In this document: positions 34,801-42,996 of the stretch, one piece after another
Layout of the letters: the number at the start of each line of letters is the position of its first letter
Position numbering within the stretch: the stretch's first letter is position 1
Assembly (NCBI RefSeq): GCF_001571245.1
Contig: NZ_BCTK01000015.1
Location: 62,001-126,000 of the forward strand
From: Achromobacter piechaudii NBRC 102461
GTDB taxonomy: Bacteria > Pseudomonadota > Gammaproteobacteria > Burkholderiales > Burkholderiaceae_B
DNA: 64,000 nucleotides
Reading direction: 5' to 3'
Position numbers and translations under genes: made by a program
Notes under the pieces: generated by a model
Databases searched by the model: none
Told to the model about the DNA's origin: nothing
Seen by the model: only the letters and a program-made list of their open reading frames with translations

Positions 34801-34811
34801 CTAGAGACGAT

Positions 34812-35126
34812 ATGAACTGGATCCGCATTGCCTCCACCGACCAGTTGACCGACGACGATGAAGTCATCCCCGTCGCGGCCGGCGAAAAACAACTGGCGCT
34901 GTATCGCAGCGAAGGCGAATTCTTCGCCTCGGACAATGTCTGTACGCACGCCTATGCGCTGCTGTCCGACGGGTATCTGGAAGACGGCTGCATCGAATGC
35001 CCCCTGCATCAGGCCAGGTTCGATATCCGCACCGGCCAAGCCATGTGCGCGCCCGCGACGACCGGCATCCGCGTGTACCCCGTCAAGGTCGAAGGCCAGG
35101 ACATCTACGCGGACGTGCAGGCTTGA
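34812..35126 (+). CDS. Rieske [2Fe-2S] ferredoxin component (6-hydroxypicolinate oxygenase)
   Basis: A 104-residue soluble Rieske ferredoxin. The cluster ligands are Cys44-x-His46 (VCTHAYALL) and Cys63-x2-His66 (ECPLHQARF). It shuttles electrons from the reductase encoded next to the terminal oxygenase at 36465. It is the first gene of a four-gene plus-strand operon. The ATG 34812 is preferred because homology begins there and the upstream in-frame ATG at 34764 lies within the operator region. The cluster context points to the four-component PicB oxygenase that 3-hydroxylates 6-hydroxypicolinate in Alcaligenes faecalis. Confidence 0.92.
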   Translation: MNWIRIASTDQLTDDDEVIPVAAGEKQLALYRSEGEFFASDNVCTHAYALLSDGYLEDGCIECPLHQARFDIRTGQAMCAPATTGIRVYPVKVEGQDIYADVQA

Positions 35127-35128
35127 TC

Positions 35129-36430
35129 ATGACCGAAGCCGACTCGATCCTCATCATCGGCGCAGGCCAGTCGGGCGCGGTGGCCGCCGCCACCCTACGC
35201 GACCTGGGCCACGCAGGCCCAATCACGCTGATCGGCCGCGAGGCGCATGCTCCGTACGAACGACCGCCGCTGTCCAAGGCCGTGCTGCAATCGGCCGAGG
35301 CGCACGCGCAGACGGCCGTTCATCCCGGCGACTTCTATGAGCAGCGGCGCATCACCCTGCTGACCGGGGCGGAAGCGCTGCGGCTGGATCCTTCCGCCCA
35401 TCTCGTTCATCTGTCCAACGGCCGCCGCCTGGAATACAGCCGCTGCCTGCTCGCCACGGGCGGACGCGCGCGCGAACTTCCTTCGCTGCCGCGCGGCACG
35501 GCTGGCGTGCACTACATCAGAACGCTCGATGACGCGGCCGCGCTGCGCGCCGGCCTCACGCCGCAGGCGCGCGTCGTGGTCATCGGCGGAGGCTTTCTGG
35601 GCCTGGAAGTGGCGTCCACCGCGCGCAGCCTGGGCGCGGACGTCACGGTATTAGAAAGCGCGCCCCGCCTGCTTGAACGCGTCCTGCCTGCGGCGCTGTC
35701 GGACTGGCTGGCCGACCGCGTCCGCCATGCCGGCGTGACGTTGCGCCTGGACGCGCGCATTGCACGCAGCCGCGCGCAGCCGCATCCAGACGCAGCGGTC
35801 CGGCACCACGCGCGCTTCACCCTGGAACTTCAGGACGCCACCGTGATCGAGGCCGACGTGGTGGTGGTCGCCATCGGCCTCGCGCCCGAAGTATCTCTGG
35901 CCGAACAGGCGGGGCTGGCGCTCGATGCCGTCAACGGCGGCATCGTGGTCGATGCCAACTGCCGCAGCAGCGATGCCGCCATCTACGCCGCTGGCGATTG
36001 CGCCAGCCAGCACCGCCGCTATCTGAATACCGCGTTGCGGCTGGAGTCATGGCAGAACGCCAATGAACAAGCGCGCGCCGCCGCCGCCGGCATGCTGGGC
36101 CTGCCCACGCCCGGCGAGCCCTACCCCTGGTTCTGGACGGATCAATTCGGCTGCAACGTCCAGATGCTGGGCCTGCCGCAACCGGGCTTGGCCTATGCCT
36201 GCCGAGGCGTGCCCCTCAGTCAGGCCGACGCGCCCAAATTCATCTGGCTGGGCCATCGCGACGGCATCCCTGTACACGCCATCGCCATCAACGCGGGCGG
36301 CGACCTGCGCCAATTGCGCGTGCTGTTCGAACAGGGCCTGCGCATCGATCCGCAGCGCTACGCCGACGAAACCGTGGCGCTCAAGCCGCTGGTGAAAGCC
36401 TGCCAGCAGAGCGTGGCCGCCGCGTCCTGA
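35129..36430 (+). CDS. Ferredoxin reductase component, FAD/NAD(P)H-dependent
   Basis: A 433-residue flavoprotein of the class used by aromatic-ring oxygenases (BphA4-like). The FAD-binding motif is IIGAGQSGAVAAATL (about residues 8-22). The NAD(P)H-binding motif VVIGGGFLGLEVASTA lies near 150, and the second FAD contact AIYAAGDCAS near 285. A C-terminal reductase domain carries the WFWTDQFGCNVQMLG segment. It moves electrons from NAD(P)H to the Rieske ferredoxin. The ATG 35129 is 2 bp after the ferredoxin stop, so the genes are co-transcribed. Confidence 0.93.
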   Translation: MTEADSILIIGAGQSGAVAAATLRDLGHAGPITLIGREAHAPYERPPLSKAVLQSAEAHAQTAVHPGDFYEQRRITLLTGAEALRLDPSAHLVHLSNGRRLEYSRCLLATGGRARELPSLPRGTAGVHYIRTLDDAAALRAGLTPQARVVVIGGGFLGLEVASTARSLGADVTVLESAPRLLERVLPAALSDWLADRVRHAGVTLRLDARIARSRAQPHPDAAVRHHARFTLELQDATVIEADVVVVAIGLAPEVSLAEQAGLALDAVNGGIVVDANCRSSDAAIYAAGDCASQHRRYLNTALRLESWQNANEQARAAAAGMLGLPTPGEPYPWFWTDQFGCNVQMLGLPQPGLAYACRGVPLSQADAPKFIWLGHRDGIPVHAIAINAGGDLRQLRVLFEQGLRIDPQRYADETVALKPLVKACQQSVAAAS

Positions 36431-36464
36431 ATCCATTGTTGCCCCGCCTCGACAGGAGCTTTAC

Positions 36465-37754
36465 ATGTATCAATCACAAACCGTTATCGGCATCACGGCA
36501 GCGTCCAAGGATGCTGCGCTGGCCGACTGTGTCTGGCCGGAAGACGCGCTGCACTATATCCCCGACTGGGTCTACACCAGCAAGGCCGTGTACGACAGCG
36601 AAATCGAAAAGATCTTCCACGGCAAGACCTGGAACTACGTGGCGCTGGAAGCCGAGCTGCCCAACCCCGGCGACTACAAACGCTCTTATGTCGGGCCGAC
36701 GCCCGTGGTGGTGTCTCGCGCCGAGGACGGTTCAGTCAACGTGTTCGAGAACCGCTGCGCGCATCGCGGCGCGGAATTCTGCCGCAACAGCCAGGGCAAC
36801 GCCAAGGAATTCGTCTGCCCTTACCATCAGTGGTCCTACGACCTGAAGGGCAATCTGCAAGGCATCCCCTTCAAGCGCGGCGTGAACCGCGAAGGCGGCA
36901 TGCCCAAGGACTTCAAGAACGAAGAGCACGGCCTGCGCAAGCTGCACGTGACGACGCGCAACGGCGTCATCTTCGCGTCCTACAGCGCCGATGTGGAACC
37001 CATCGAGGAGTACCTGACGCCCGAGATCCTGGCGGATTTCGATACGGTCTTCCCGGGCAAGAAGCTCAAGATCCACGGCTACTACCGCAACGAGCTGCCG
37101 TGCAACTGGAAGATGTATCACGAGAACCTGAAGGATCCCTACCACGCGACGCTGCTGCACTCGTTCCTGGTTGTGTTCGGGCTGCTGGTGGCGGGCAACA
37201 AGTCGGCGATGCTGGTCGACTCCGTCCATGGACGCCACGGCACCATGGCGTCCGCCAAGAGCGAAGACAAATACGCCACCGTCAGCGAAGAGAACAAAAA
37301 GGAAATGCGCTCGTTCCATGACGGCCTGCACTTGCAGGACGACCGCTTCCTGGAGTTCGTCAAGGAATTCGATTCTCCGTGGTCGGTCACCATGCAGACG
37401 GTGTGGCCCAACCTGATCGTTCAGCGCGAGATGAACACGCTGGGCGTGCGTCAGATCGTGCCCAACGGGCCCGACAGCATGATCATGCAGTGGACCATGT
37501 TCGGCTACGAGGACGATACGCCGGAGATGGAGCGCCATCGCCTGCGCCAGGGCAACCTGATGGGGCCGGCGGGCTTTCTGGGCCTGGAAGACAACGAAGC
37601 GATGAAGTTCGTGCAGGAAGGCGTGCGGCGCGCCAGCACGGACGTCAACGTGCTGAAGCTGGATTCCGGCAAGCAAGGCACCTCCAACACGCTGATCTCG
37701 GAAGCCGCGATCCGCTCGATGTACAGCTACTACCGTGGCGTGATGGGCTTCTGA
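36465..37754 (+). CDS. Rieske terminal oxygenase, large (alpha) subunit
   Basis: A 429-residue aromatic-ring-hydroxylating oxygenase alpha subunit. Rieske cluster ligands are Cys98/His100 (RCAHRGAEFC) and Cys118/His121 (CPYHQWSYD). The mononuclear iron site has His227 and His232 with Asp224 bridging (NLKDPYHATLLH). All catalytic residues are present. A GGAGCTTTAC ribosome site precedes the ATG. Together with ferredoxin, reductase and beta subunit it makes a four-component enzyme. The pathway logic (PicA product in, PicC substrate out) predicts 3-hydroxylation of 6-hydroxypicolinate, as for PicB. A dihydroxylating reaction on another aromatic acid cannot be excluded. Confidence 0.93.
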   Translation: MYQSQTVIGITAASKDAALADCVWPEDALHYIPDWVYTSKAVYDSEIEKIFHGKTWNYVALEAELPNPGDYKRSYVGPTPVVVSRAEDGSVNVFENRCAHRGAEFCRNSQGNAKEFVCPYHQWSYDLKGNLQGIPFKRGVNREGGMPKDFKNEEHGLRKLHVTTRNGVIFASYSADVEPIEEYLTPEILADFDTVFPGKKLKIHGYYRNELPCNWKMYHENLKDPYHATLLHSFLVVFGLLVAGNKSAMLVDSVHGRHGTMASAKSEDKYATVSEENKKEMRSFHDGLHLQDDRFLEFVKEFDSPWSVTMQTVWPNLIVQREMNTLGVRQIVPNGPDSMIMQWTMFGYEDDTPEMERHRLRQGNLMGPAGFLGLEDNEAMKFVQEGVRRASTDVNVLKLDSGKQGTSNTLISEAAIRSMYSYYRGVMGF

Positions 37755-37771
37755 GGCAGGAACCGAAACCA

Positions 37772-38290
37772 ATGAGAACCCGATTCGAATTTTCCCCCCG
37801 CAACATCGACCCGGCCCGCGCCATCGCGCTGCGCCAGGAAATCGAGGAATTCCACGCCGAGTATTGCGCGACGCTGGACGCCGGCCAGATCGAGGCCTGG
37901 CCCGACTTCTTTACCGAGGACGGGCTGTACCGCGTGACGGCGCGCGAGAACGCCGAGCTGGGCCTGCCCGTGGGGCTGGTCTATGCCGAGGGCCGCGCCA
38001 TGATGCACGACCGGGCCGTGGCCATCTCTCGCACGCAGATGTTCGCGCCGCGCTACATGCTGCATCTGGTCAGCAACACCCGCGTCATCAGCGAATCGCC
38101 TGACGGCGACATCCAGGCGCAGGCCGCGTTCATGCTGATGCAGACCCTGGTGGAAGGCCCCACGACGCTGCACCTGGCCGGCACCTACTACGACCGCTAC
38201 ACGAAACAGGACGGGCGGCTGATGCTGAAAGAACGCCAGGTCGTGTATGACACCACCATCCTGGCCAACGACCTGGTGTACCCCGTGTAG
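37772..38290 (+). CDS. Rieske terminal oxygenase, small (beta) subunit
   Basis: A 172-residue beta subunit of the NTF2-like SnoaL/ring-hydroxylating family. It begins with a helical REIEEF-type region (LRQEIEEFHAEYCATLDAGQ) and has the conserved WPDFFTEDGLYRVTARENAE segment (quoted in part: FFTEDGLYRV). Its role is structural in an alpha3beta3 hexamer. It lies 17 bp after the alpha subunit gene and is the last gene before a strong bidirectional terminator. Confidence 0.92.
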   Translation: MRTRFEFSPRNIDPARAIALRQEIEEFHAEYCATLDAGQIEAWPDFFTEDGLYRVTARENAELGLPVGLVYAEGRAMMHDRAVAISRTQMFAPRYMLHLVSNTRVISESPDGDIQAQAAFMLMQTLVEGPTTLHLAGTYYDRYTKQDGRLMLKERQVVYDTTILANDLVYPV

Positions 38291-38310
38291 GCAGACGGCG
38301 CATCAATAGG

Positions 38311-38344
38311 AAAAGGGGTTGCGCCTCGCGGCGCAACCCCTTTT
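38311..38344. terminator. Bidirectional rho-independent terminator
   Basis: A perfect 15-bp stem, AAAAGGGGTTGCGCC with GGCGCAACCCCTTTT, around a 4-nt TCGC loop, with a T-run on both strands. It ends the plus-strand Rieske operon and the minus-strand nicF end of the lower-pathway operon, which converge here. Confidence 0.9.
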
Positions 38345-38366
38345 TCATTCCCGGCCAGGGATGCGT

Positions 38367-38987
38367 TCAGCGCCGAGTCGCGTGCACCGTTTCCTCGCGG
38401 GTCAGCACGGTGGCGTACTTCTGGCGCATGTCGAAGAGGTTGGCGTCGTGCGGGCCGATGGCGCGGTCCCCCACGCAGTCCGACACCACCAGGGGCCGAA
38501 AGCCGTACTGCATCGCATCCACCACGCTTGCCCGCACGCAGCCGCTGGTGACGGCGCCCGCCACCACCAGCGTCTGCACGCCGCGCTGCGACAACCACGC
38601 CGACAGGCCGGTGCCGAAGAAGGCCGACGGCACCGTTTTGCGCACCACGAGTTCGCCCGGGGCCGGCGCAAGCTGGGGAACGATTGCGCTGTTGGGGTGG
38701 TTTTCCTTGAGCGTCAGCATGCCGGGCACCTTCAACGTGAAGATGTTTTGGTCAGCATCGTCGTCCGCGAACACGATGCGGCTGTGCGCCACCGGCCAGC
38801 CCTGGCTGCGCGCGTGCGCCAGCAGATGCGTCGTCTGCTCGATGGCCGAGGCGATGTTGCCGCCGCCAAACACCGCGGGATCGGCGAACCCGTTGACCAG
38901 GTCCACGATCAGCAGGCCGTAGGGCGGCTTGGGAGCCATCGAAGCGCCGAAGCCCTGGCGGGCGTAGGCGGAGATATCGTCATTCAT
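38367..38987 (-). CDS. nicF: Maleamate amidohydrolase NicF (PicF)
   Basis: A 206-residue isochorismatase-like cysteine hydrolase that splits maleamate into maleate and ammonia. The catalytic triad is visible as Asp29 (LLIVDLVNGF), Lys117 (VVRKTVPSAF) and Cys150 (GAVTSGCVRAS). The start at 38987 overlaps the nicX stop region by 8 bp (ATGAATGA), showing tight coupling. It is the last gene of the operon transcribed from 42656, before the shared terminator. Sequence and context match NicF of nicotinate and PicF of picolinate degradation. Confidence 0.93.
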   Translation of the reverse strand: MNDDISAYARQGFGASMAPKPPYGLLIVDLVNGFADPAVFGGGNIASAIEQTTHLLAHARSQGWPVAHSRIVFADDDADQNIFTLKVPGMLTLKENHPNSAIVPQLAPAPGELVVRKTVPSAFFGTGLSAWLSQRGVQTLVVAGAVTSGCVRASVVDAMQYGFRPLVVSDCVGDRAIGPHDANLFDMRQKYATVLTREETVHATRR

Positions 38988-40050
38988 GATTGGGTTCCTT
39001 GATCGATTGCCCGGCCGCGCCGTCCAGCACCTTGCCCTGGCGCACCACGTCTTCGCCATCCAGACGCACCGTGCAGGCGCGCAGCGGGATGTCGATGTGG
39101 CAGGTGGTGGTGCGATGGCCGCCCGCCTCGTTGTTCGGTCCCAGCGAGAACAGGAAATTGCCTTCGTAGGCGCGCGCGTCCATGCCGATGGTAGCCTCGC
39201 GGTCGTACAGGCCCAGCGTGGTCCAGTGCGCGCGCGGTTGCAGGCCCCAACCGATGTGCGAGATCGCGTAGGCCTCGGGGTCCTGGAACGACGCCACGTA
39301 TTCGCGCAGCAGTTCCGCATCGACGCCGCCTTCGATCCGCGTGGCGAAGCCGTTCTCGACGGTCAGTTCGATGGCCGAGCGCACGTAGAGTTTCTGCGGC
39401 AGCAGGATGTCGCCCACGTCGATCACGATCTTGCCGTTGGCGCCGCCCTCGTTCGGCCAGGTCAGCACAAAGCCGCTGGGCCAATGGTCCCATCGGCCCG
39501 GTTCGTCGACGAAGCCGTATTCGCTGATCGCCGGGAATTCGCCCAGCCGACAACGCAGGTCGGTGCCTGCCGCCGACACCACGCTCATCTCGCGCGCCTT
39601 GCCGATGCGCGCGGCGGCCGCCTTCACGCGCGCGCGGTCCGCCTCGGTGGGCACCAGCCGCGCCAACACCTCGGGCGGCTCCACGGCCAGCAGGATCCGG
39701 GTGCCGGTGGCCAGGATTTCGTGCTGCTCGGGCGAGAACAGCAGCGTCATCAGGTCCAGCACCAGATCGCTTTCCTTCAAGGCCGCGATGGCGGGCTTGT
39801 TTCCGGTCAGTGGCGTGGTGCCCAGGTACGCCAGCGAATCGCGGCTCAGGGCCTTGTCGCCATTGACGGGCGGCAGGTCCAGCCGATTGACCACCGCCCC
39901 CATCGATTGCGCCGCGATCAGCGCCGTCGACAGCGTCTGCGGGTGCGTCGCCGCACTGGTCAGCACCGTCACGGACTGACCGGCTTGCAGCTTGGACAAG
40001 GTCAGCACCTGCTGCCAGGCCTTCACCAGTTCATAGTCGCTTACAGGCAT
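38980..40050 (-). CDS. nicX: 2,5-dihydroxypyridine 5,6-dioxygenase NicX (PicD)
   Basis: A 356-residue non-heme iron dioxygenase that opens the ring of 2,5-dihydroxypyridine to N-formylmaleamate. The iron ligands fall at the same numbers I recall for Pseudomonas NicX: His265 (ISHIGWGLQPR) and His318/Asp320 (CHIDIPLRAC). Other matches include EYGFVDEPGRWDHWPSGF and RILLAVEPPEVLAR. A textbook AAGGAGGCATCC ribosome site precedes the ATG. It lies between nicD and nicF in the lower-pathway operon. This is the ring-cleavage step and the best single marker that the cluster degrades a pyridine. Confidence 0.95.
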   Translation of the reverse strand: MPVSDYELVKAWQQVLTLSKLQAGQSVTVLTSAATHPQTLSTALIAAQSMGAVVNRLDLPPVNGDKALSRDSLAYLGTTPLTGNKPAIAALKESDLVLDLMTLLFSPEQHEILATGTRILLAVEPPEVLARLVPTEADRARVKAAAARIGKAREMSVVSAAGTDLRCRLGEFPAISEYGFVDEPGRWDHWPSGFVLTWPNEGGANGKIVIDVGDILLPQKLYVRSAIELTVENGFATRIEGGVDAELLREYVASFQDPEAYAISHIGWGLQPRAHWTTLGLYDREATIGMDARAYEGNFLFSLGPNNEAGGHRTTTCHIDIPLRACTVRLDGEDVVRQGKVLDGAAGQSIKEPNHE

Positions 40051-40081
40051 GGATGCCTCCTTCTCGTGAAAGACCGCCGGC

Positions 40082-40906
40082 TCAGGCCCGCGCCAGCGGC
40101 GCGCCCAGGAAATCGCCGAAGGCGGCGTAGAAGCCTTCCTCGTTGTCCCAGGGAATCATGTGGCCGGCGCCGGGCACGCGGTGGTGCTGCGTGGCGGGCG
40201 CCAACTGCGTGATTTCCGCTACGTCGTCGTCCAGCACCACATCGCCTTTTTCCGCCGTGATCAACAGGACAGGCACGCTGACGCGCGGCAGGTCGGCATG
40301 GATGTCGTCGGTCTGGAAGGCTTCGAAGCTTTGGACGATGGCGCGTTCGTCGCAGGTGTGCAGCCATTCGGCGCGCAACTGGCGCTGCGCGTCGGTCCAC
40401 GTCGGGCAGAACGCACGCATGGCGTCCGCGTCCATGCCGTGGCGGGCCTGCGCCATGGAATCGACGTACCAGGGCAGCTTGGCCGGATAAGGCCGACGGC
40501 CCGGGCCGGACACCGGCGGGTCGACCAGCACCAGCCGCCGCAGGCCCTGGGGCCGGGTGCGAGCGGCGCGCACGCCGATGCGTCCGCCCATCGAATGCCC
40601 GACCAGGCTGTAGTTCTCAAGTCCAAGCGCCTCTGCGAACGCCAGCACGTCCGCCGCTTGCGCGTCCAGGCTGTAATCCAGCGCCGGGCCGGCTTCCGAC
40701 AGGCCGCGTCCACGCACGTCCAGGACGTAGGTGTCGAAGGTCTTGCCGAACCGTTCGCCCACGAAACCCCAGGTCACGGCCGGGCTGGTGATGCCCGGCA
40801 CGATCACGACCGCGTCCCGGCCCGCCGTGTTTGCGCCGCCGTAGCGCAGATAGTGCTGGCGGATGCCGTTGGCGTGGACATTCGCCCCATAGAGATAGGT
40901 GCTCAA
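40082..40906 (-). CDS. nicD: N-formylmaleamate deformylase NicD (PicE)
   Basis: A 274-residue alpha/beta hydrolase releasing formate from N-formylmaleamate to give maleamate. It begins STYLYGANVHANGIRQHYLR and has the nucleophile elbow LVGHSMGGRIG (Ser about 105), LVDPPVSGPGRRPYP, and the catalytic His in GAGHMIPWD. These match NicD closely. The TTG at 40906 is chosen because AGGAG lies 8 nt before it and homologues begin MST there; the TTG at 40921 lacks a site. Eleven bp separate it from nicE. Confidence 0.94.
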   Translation of the reverse strand: MSTYLYGANVHANGIRQHYLRYGGANTAGRDAVVIVPGITSPAVTWGFVGERFGKTFDTYVLDVRGRGLSEAGPALDYSLDAQAADVLAFAEALGLENYSLVGHSMGGRIGVRAARTRPQGLRRLVLVDPPVSGPGRRPYPAKLPWYVDSMAQARHGMDADAMRAFCPTWTDAQRQLRAEWLHTCDERAIVQSFEAFQTDDIHADLPRVSVPVLLITAEKGDVVLDDDVAEITQLAPATQHHRVPGAGHMIPWDNEEGFYAAFGDFLGAPLARA

Positions 40907-40917
40907 CGCCGTTCTCC

Positions 40918-41670
40918 TCAATACGCGCCCGACAGCAGCGCGCCCGCGCCGGGCACGACCGGCTCCAGGTTCAGCGACTTCAGGATGGCGTAGGTGGTGG
41001 CGACAGCGGCGGTGATCACGGGCTTGCCCGTCTGGGCCTCGACCTTGGCGATGGCCGGCAAGGACGGCATCTGCACGCAGGCCGACAGCACGATGGCATC
41101 GACATCCCGCGTATCCATCTGCGCCACGATCTCCGGCAGGCGCGACGGATCGTGGCGCCCCACGTCCAGATTGTCCGGAATCTCCAGCGCCCGGTAATCG
41201 ACCACTTCAAAGCCTTCGTTGCGGATGTAGTCCACCACCAGCTCGGTCAAGGGCTTCATATAGGGGGCCACGACTACGATGCGGCGGGCGCCGATCACTT
41301 TCAGCGCGTCCACCAACGCGCCCGCGCTGGTGATGACCGGCGCATCCGCGCCATTGGCGGCCGTGTGCGCCTGCAAGCGCTTTTCCGATACCCGGTGATA
41401 GCCATGGCCCATCGCCATGATCGCCACCAGGCAGGCATAGCCCAGCACGTCCACGCGCGCGTCGCTCAGTTCGACCGCGCATCGATCGGATTCGCCGTCC
41501 ATCGCCGCCAGCTCTTCCTTGACCACCTTCTTCATGCGCATGCGGCTGGAATGGAACGTGAAACGCTCCGGCCGGATCTGCTGGCGCGCCAGCAGCATCG
41601 CGGGAATTTCGGTTTCCATCGTGGTGTTCGAGCTAGGCACGATCTGGCCGATACGAAAGGGTTTCTGCAT
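40918..41670 (-). CDS. nicE: Maleate cis-trans isomerase NicE (PicG)
   Basis: A 250-residue Asp/Glu racemase-superfamily enzyme converting maleate to fumarate, which enters the TCA cycle. The two active-site cysteines are Cys80 (VLGYACLVAIM) and Cys198 (VLSACVQMPS), with the N-terminal IGQIVPSSNTTMETEIP typical of maleate isomerases. A strong AAGGAGCAACC ribosome site precedes the ATG. It is the second gene of the lower-pathway operon, 23 bp after picC. Confidence 0.94.
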   Translation of the reverse strand: MQKPFRIGQIVPSSNTTMETEIPAMLLARQQIRPERFTFHSSRMRMKKVVKEELAAMDGESDRCAVELSDARVDVLGYACLVAIMAMGHGYHRVSEKRLQAHTAANGADAPVITSAGALVDALKVIGARRIVVVAPYMKPLTELVVDYIRNEGFEVVDYRALEIPDNLDVGRHDPSRLPEIVAQMDTRDVDAIVLSACVQMPSLPAIAKVEAQTGKPVITAAVATTYAILKSLNLEPVVPGAGALLSGAY

Positions 41671-41693
41671 GGTTGCTCCTTGGTCCGGGAGAT

Positions 41694-42656
41694 TCAGAGT
41701 TTGAACAGCCGCCGCGCGTTGCCGTGGCAGATCAGGTTGCGGGTGTCATCGTCCATCGGCGTCTGCTCGATGAATTCGGCGGCCAGCGCGGTCGATTCAT
41801 AGGGGTAGTCCACCGAGAACATCACCGCCTCGCGGCCCATTTCGGCGATGGCCGCCACGAGCGTCGGCGGCGAACAAACGCCGGACGTCGTGATGACGAT
41901 GTTGCTGCCCAGGTATTCCGACGGCGCGCGCGCCAGCTTGATGCCGTGCGAATAGACCGCGAAGCGGCTGTCGAAGCGCCAGCGCTGGAACGGCAGGCCC
42001 TCGCCCATGTGTCCCAGGATCAGCTTGACGCCGGGATATCGGTCGAACACACCGCCGAACAGCAGGCGCAGCGCATGCGTCGCGGTCTCCACGCCCCACC
42101 CCCAGGACGCGCCCACCAGCTCGGGGTGGCCCGAGTAGGCCTGCGGCACCACGTAGGGATCGCTCGGATGCAGATAGATCGGCACATCCAGTTCCTGCAC
42201 GCGTTCCCAGAACGGGTCGTAGTCGCGGCCGTCGTAGTAGACGCCGTTGGTGTGGCCGTTGATCAGCGCGCCTTTGAAGCCCAGCTGCTTGACGCAGCGC
42301 TCAAGCTCGACGGCGGCGACGCGCGGGTCGTGCATTGGCAAGGTGGCGAAGCCGCCGTACCGGGTCGGATGGCGGGCGATCTGACTGACCAGAAAGTCGT
42401 TGTTCTCCTTGGCGCGGGAAAGCGCCACGGCGGCGTCGGGTTCGGCCTGCACGCCGGGCCCTGTCTGCGACAGGATCACGTAATCGATGCCCGCGCGGTC
42501 CATTTCGCCCAGCCGGACTTCATCGAAATCCACCAGCCGCGCCGCCAGATCGGCCAGCACGACCGGATCGATGTGCTGCGCAAAGCTCTTGGAATAGTCC
42601 TTGAATCCGACCCCTGTGTAGTGCTCCTCGAATGCGATCTTGCGCACTTTGCTCAT
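41694..42656 (-). CDS. picC: Amidohydrolase-family decarboxylase, probable 3,6-dihydroxypicolinate decarboxylase PicC
   Basis: A 320-residue TIM-barrel metal-dependent decarboxylase of the gamma-resorcylate/ACMSD type. The N-terminal metal site reads RKIAFEEHYTG (Glu10/His12 region, as in resorcylate decarboxylases). Further ligands are a His in LILGHMGEGLPF and an Asp in FSVDYPYES. The predicted reaction is non-oxidative decarboxylation of 3,6-dihydroxypicolinate to 2,5-dihydroxypyridine. It stands directly ahead of the 2,5-dihydroxypyridine genes, which strongly supports this. Its start at 42656 (GGGAGCAGGGGA before the ATG) is the first of the operon, with paired PicR-type palindromes upstream. 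Confidence 0.9.
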   Translation of the reverse strand: MSKVRKIAFEEHYTGVGFKDYSKSFAQHIDPVVLADLAARLVDFDEVRLGEMDRAGIDYVILSQTGPGVQAEPDAAVALSRAKENNDFLVSQIARHPTRYGGFATLPMHDPRVAAVELERCVKQLGFKGALINGHTNGVYYDGRDYDPFWERVQELDVPIYLHPSDPYVVPQAYSGHPELVGASWGWGVETATHALRLLFGGVFDRYPGVKLILGHMGEGLPFQRWRFDSRFAVYSHGIKLARAPSEYLGSNIVITTSGVCSPPTLVAAIAEMGREAVMFSVDYPYESTALAAEFIEQTPMDDDTRNLICHGNARRLFKL

Positions 42657-42704
42657 TCCCCTGCTCCCAGTGTGATGGCGCGACACCTGCCCGGCCACGG
42701 CATG

Positions 42705-42728
42705 TCAGTATCTTTATCAGTACACTGA
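42705..42728 (-). promoter_or_regulatory. PicR-type operator near picC start
   Basis: TCAGTACACTGA (42717-42728) fits the cluster palindrome fully. An adjoining TCAGTATCTTTA (42705-42716) keeps only one half-site. They lie 49-72 bp before the picC start codon. Confidence 0.6.
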
Positions 42729-42807
42729 CTATTAGATTGGAACAACCGGAACGCCGGACGGCACGCTCCCCTATGGGAACCCGGCCGTCGCAGCTTCCGA
42801 ATTTAGA

Positions 42808-42839
42808 TCAGTATACTGACTTTATAGTCAGCGTACTGA
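42808..42839. promoter_or_regulatory. Paired PicR-type operators between picC and xdhC
   Basis: TCAGTATACTGA (42808-42819) is a perfect 12-bp palindrome. TCAGCGTACTGA (42828-42839) follows with its centre 20 bp away. The pair sits in the 340-bp divergent region between picC and xdhC, and apart from these sites and the single one at 42927 that region shows no gene. Confidence 0.7.
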
Positions 42840-42926
42840 CCAATTAGGGAAATCCCGGGGCGAGCGCCGCGTCGGAAATACGGTCGTCCAGCTAGGGATA
42901 GACACTAGAGACACGCCCGCCAATCA

Positions 42927-42938
42927 TCAGTACAGTGA
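42927..42938 (+). promoter_or_regulatory. PicR-type operator upstream of xdhC
   Basis: TCAGTACAGTGA differs from the consensus palindrome by one base. It lies 59 bp before the XdhC start and suggests that the maturation factor belongs to the same regulon. Confidence 0.5.
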
Positions 42939-42996
42939 ACATATAGGCCATGTCGACGCCCCTTCGTCGCCAAGGCCTTTCCTGTGTGAGTAGCCC

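Larger units (their letters stand above)
34415..34811. promoter_or_regulatory. Divergent control region of transport/hydroxylase and Rieske operons
   Basis: About 400 bp without a gene, AT-richer than its surroundings. It holds one pair of PicR-type palindromes at each end, facing the minus-strand TRAP/Mo-hydroxylase operon and the plus-strand Rieske operon. No other element was recognised in the middle. Confidence 0.7.

Noticed and set aside
26363..42656. Interpretation as a nicotinate (nic) cluster
   Set aside because: Lower-pathway genes match nic, but a NicC-type monooxygenase and a cytochrome-containing NicB are absent. A decarboxylase and Rieske system are present instead.
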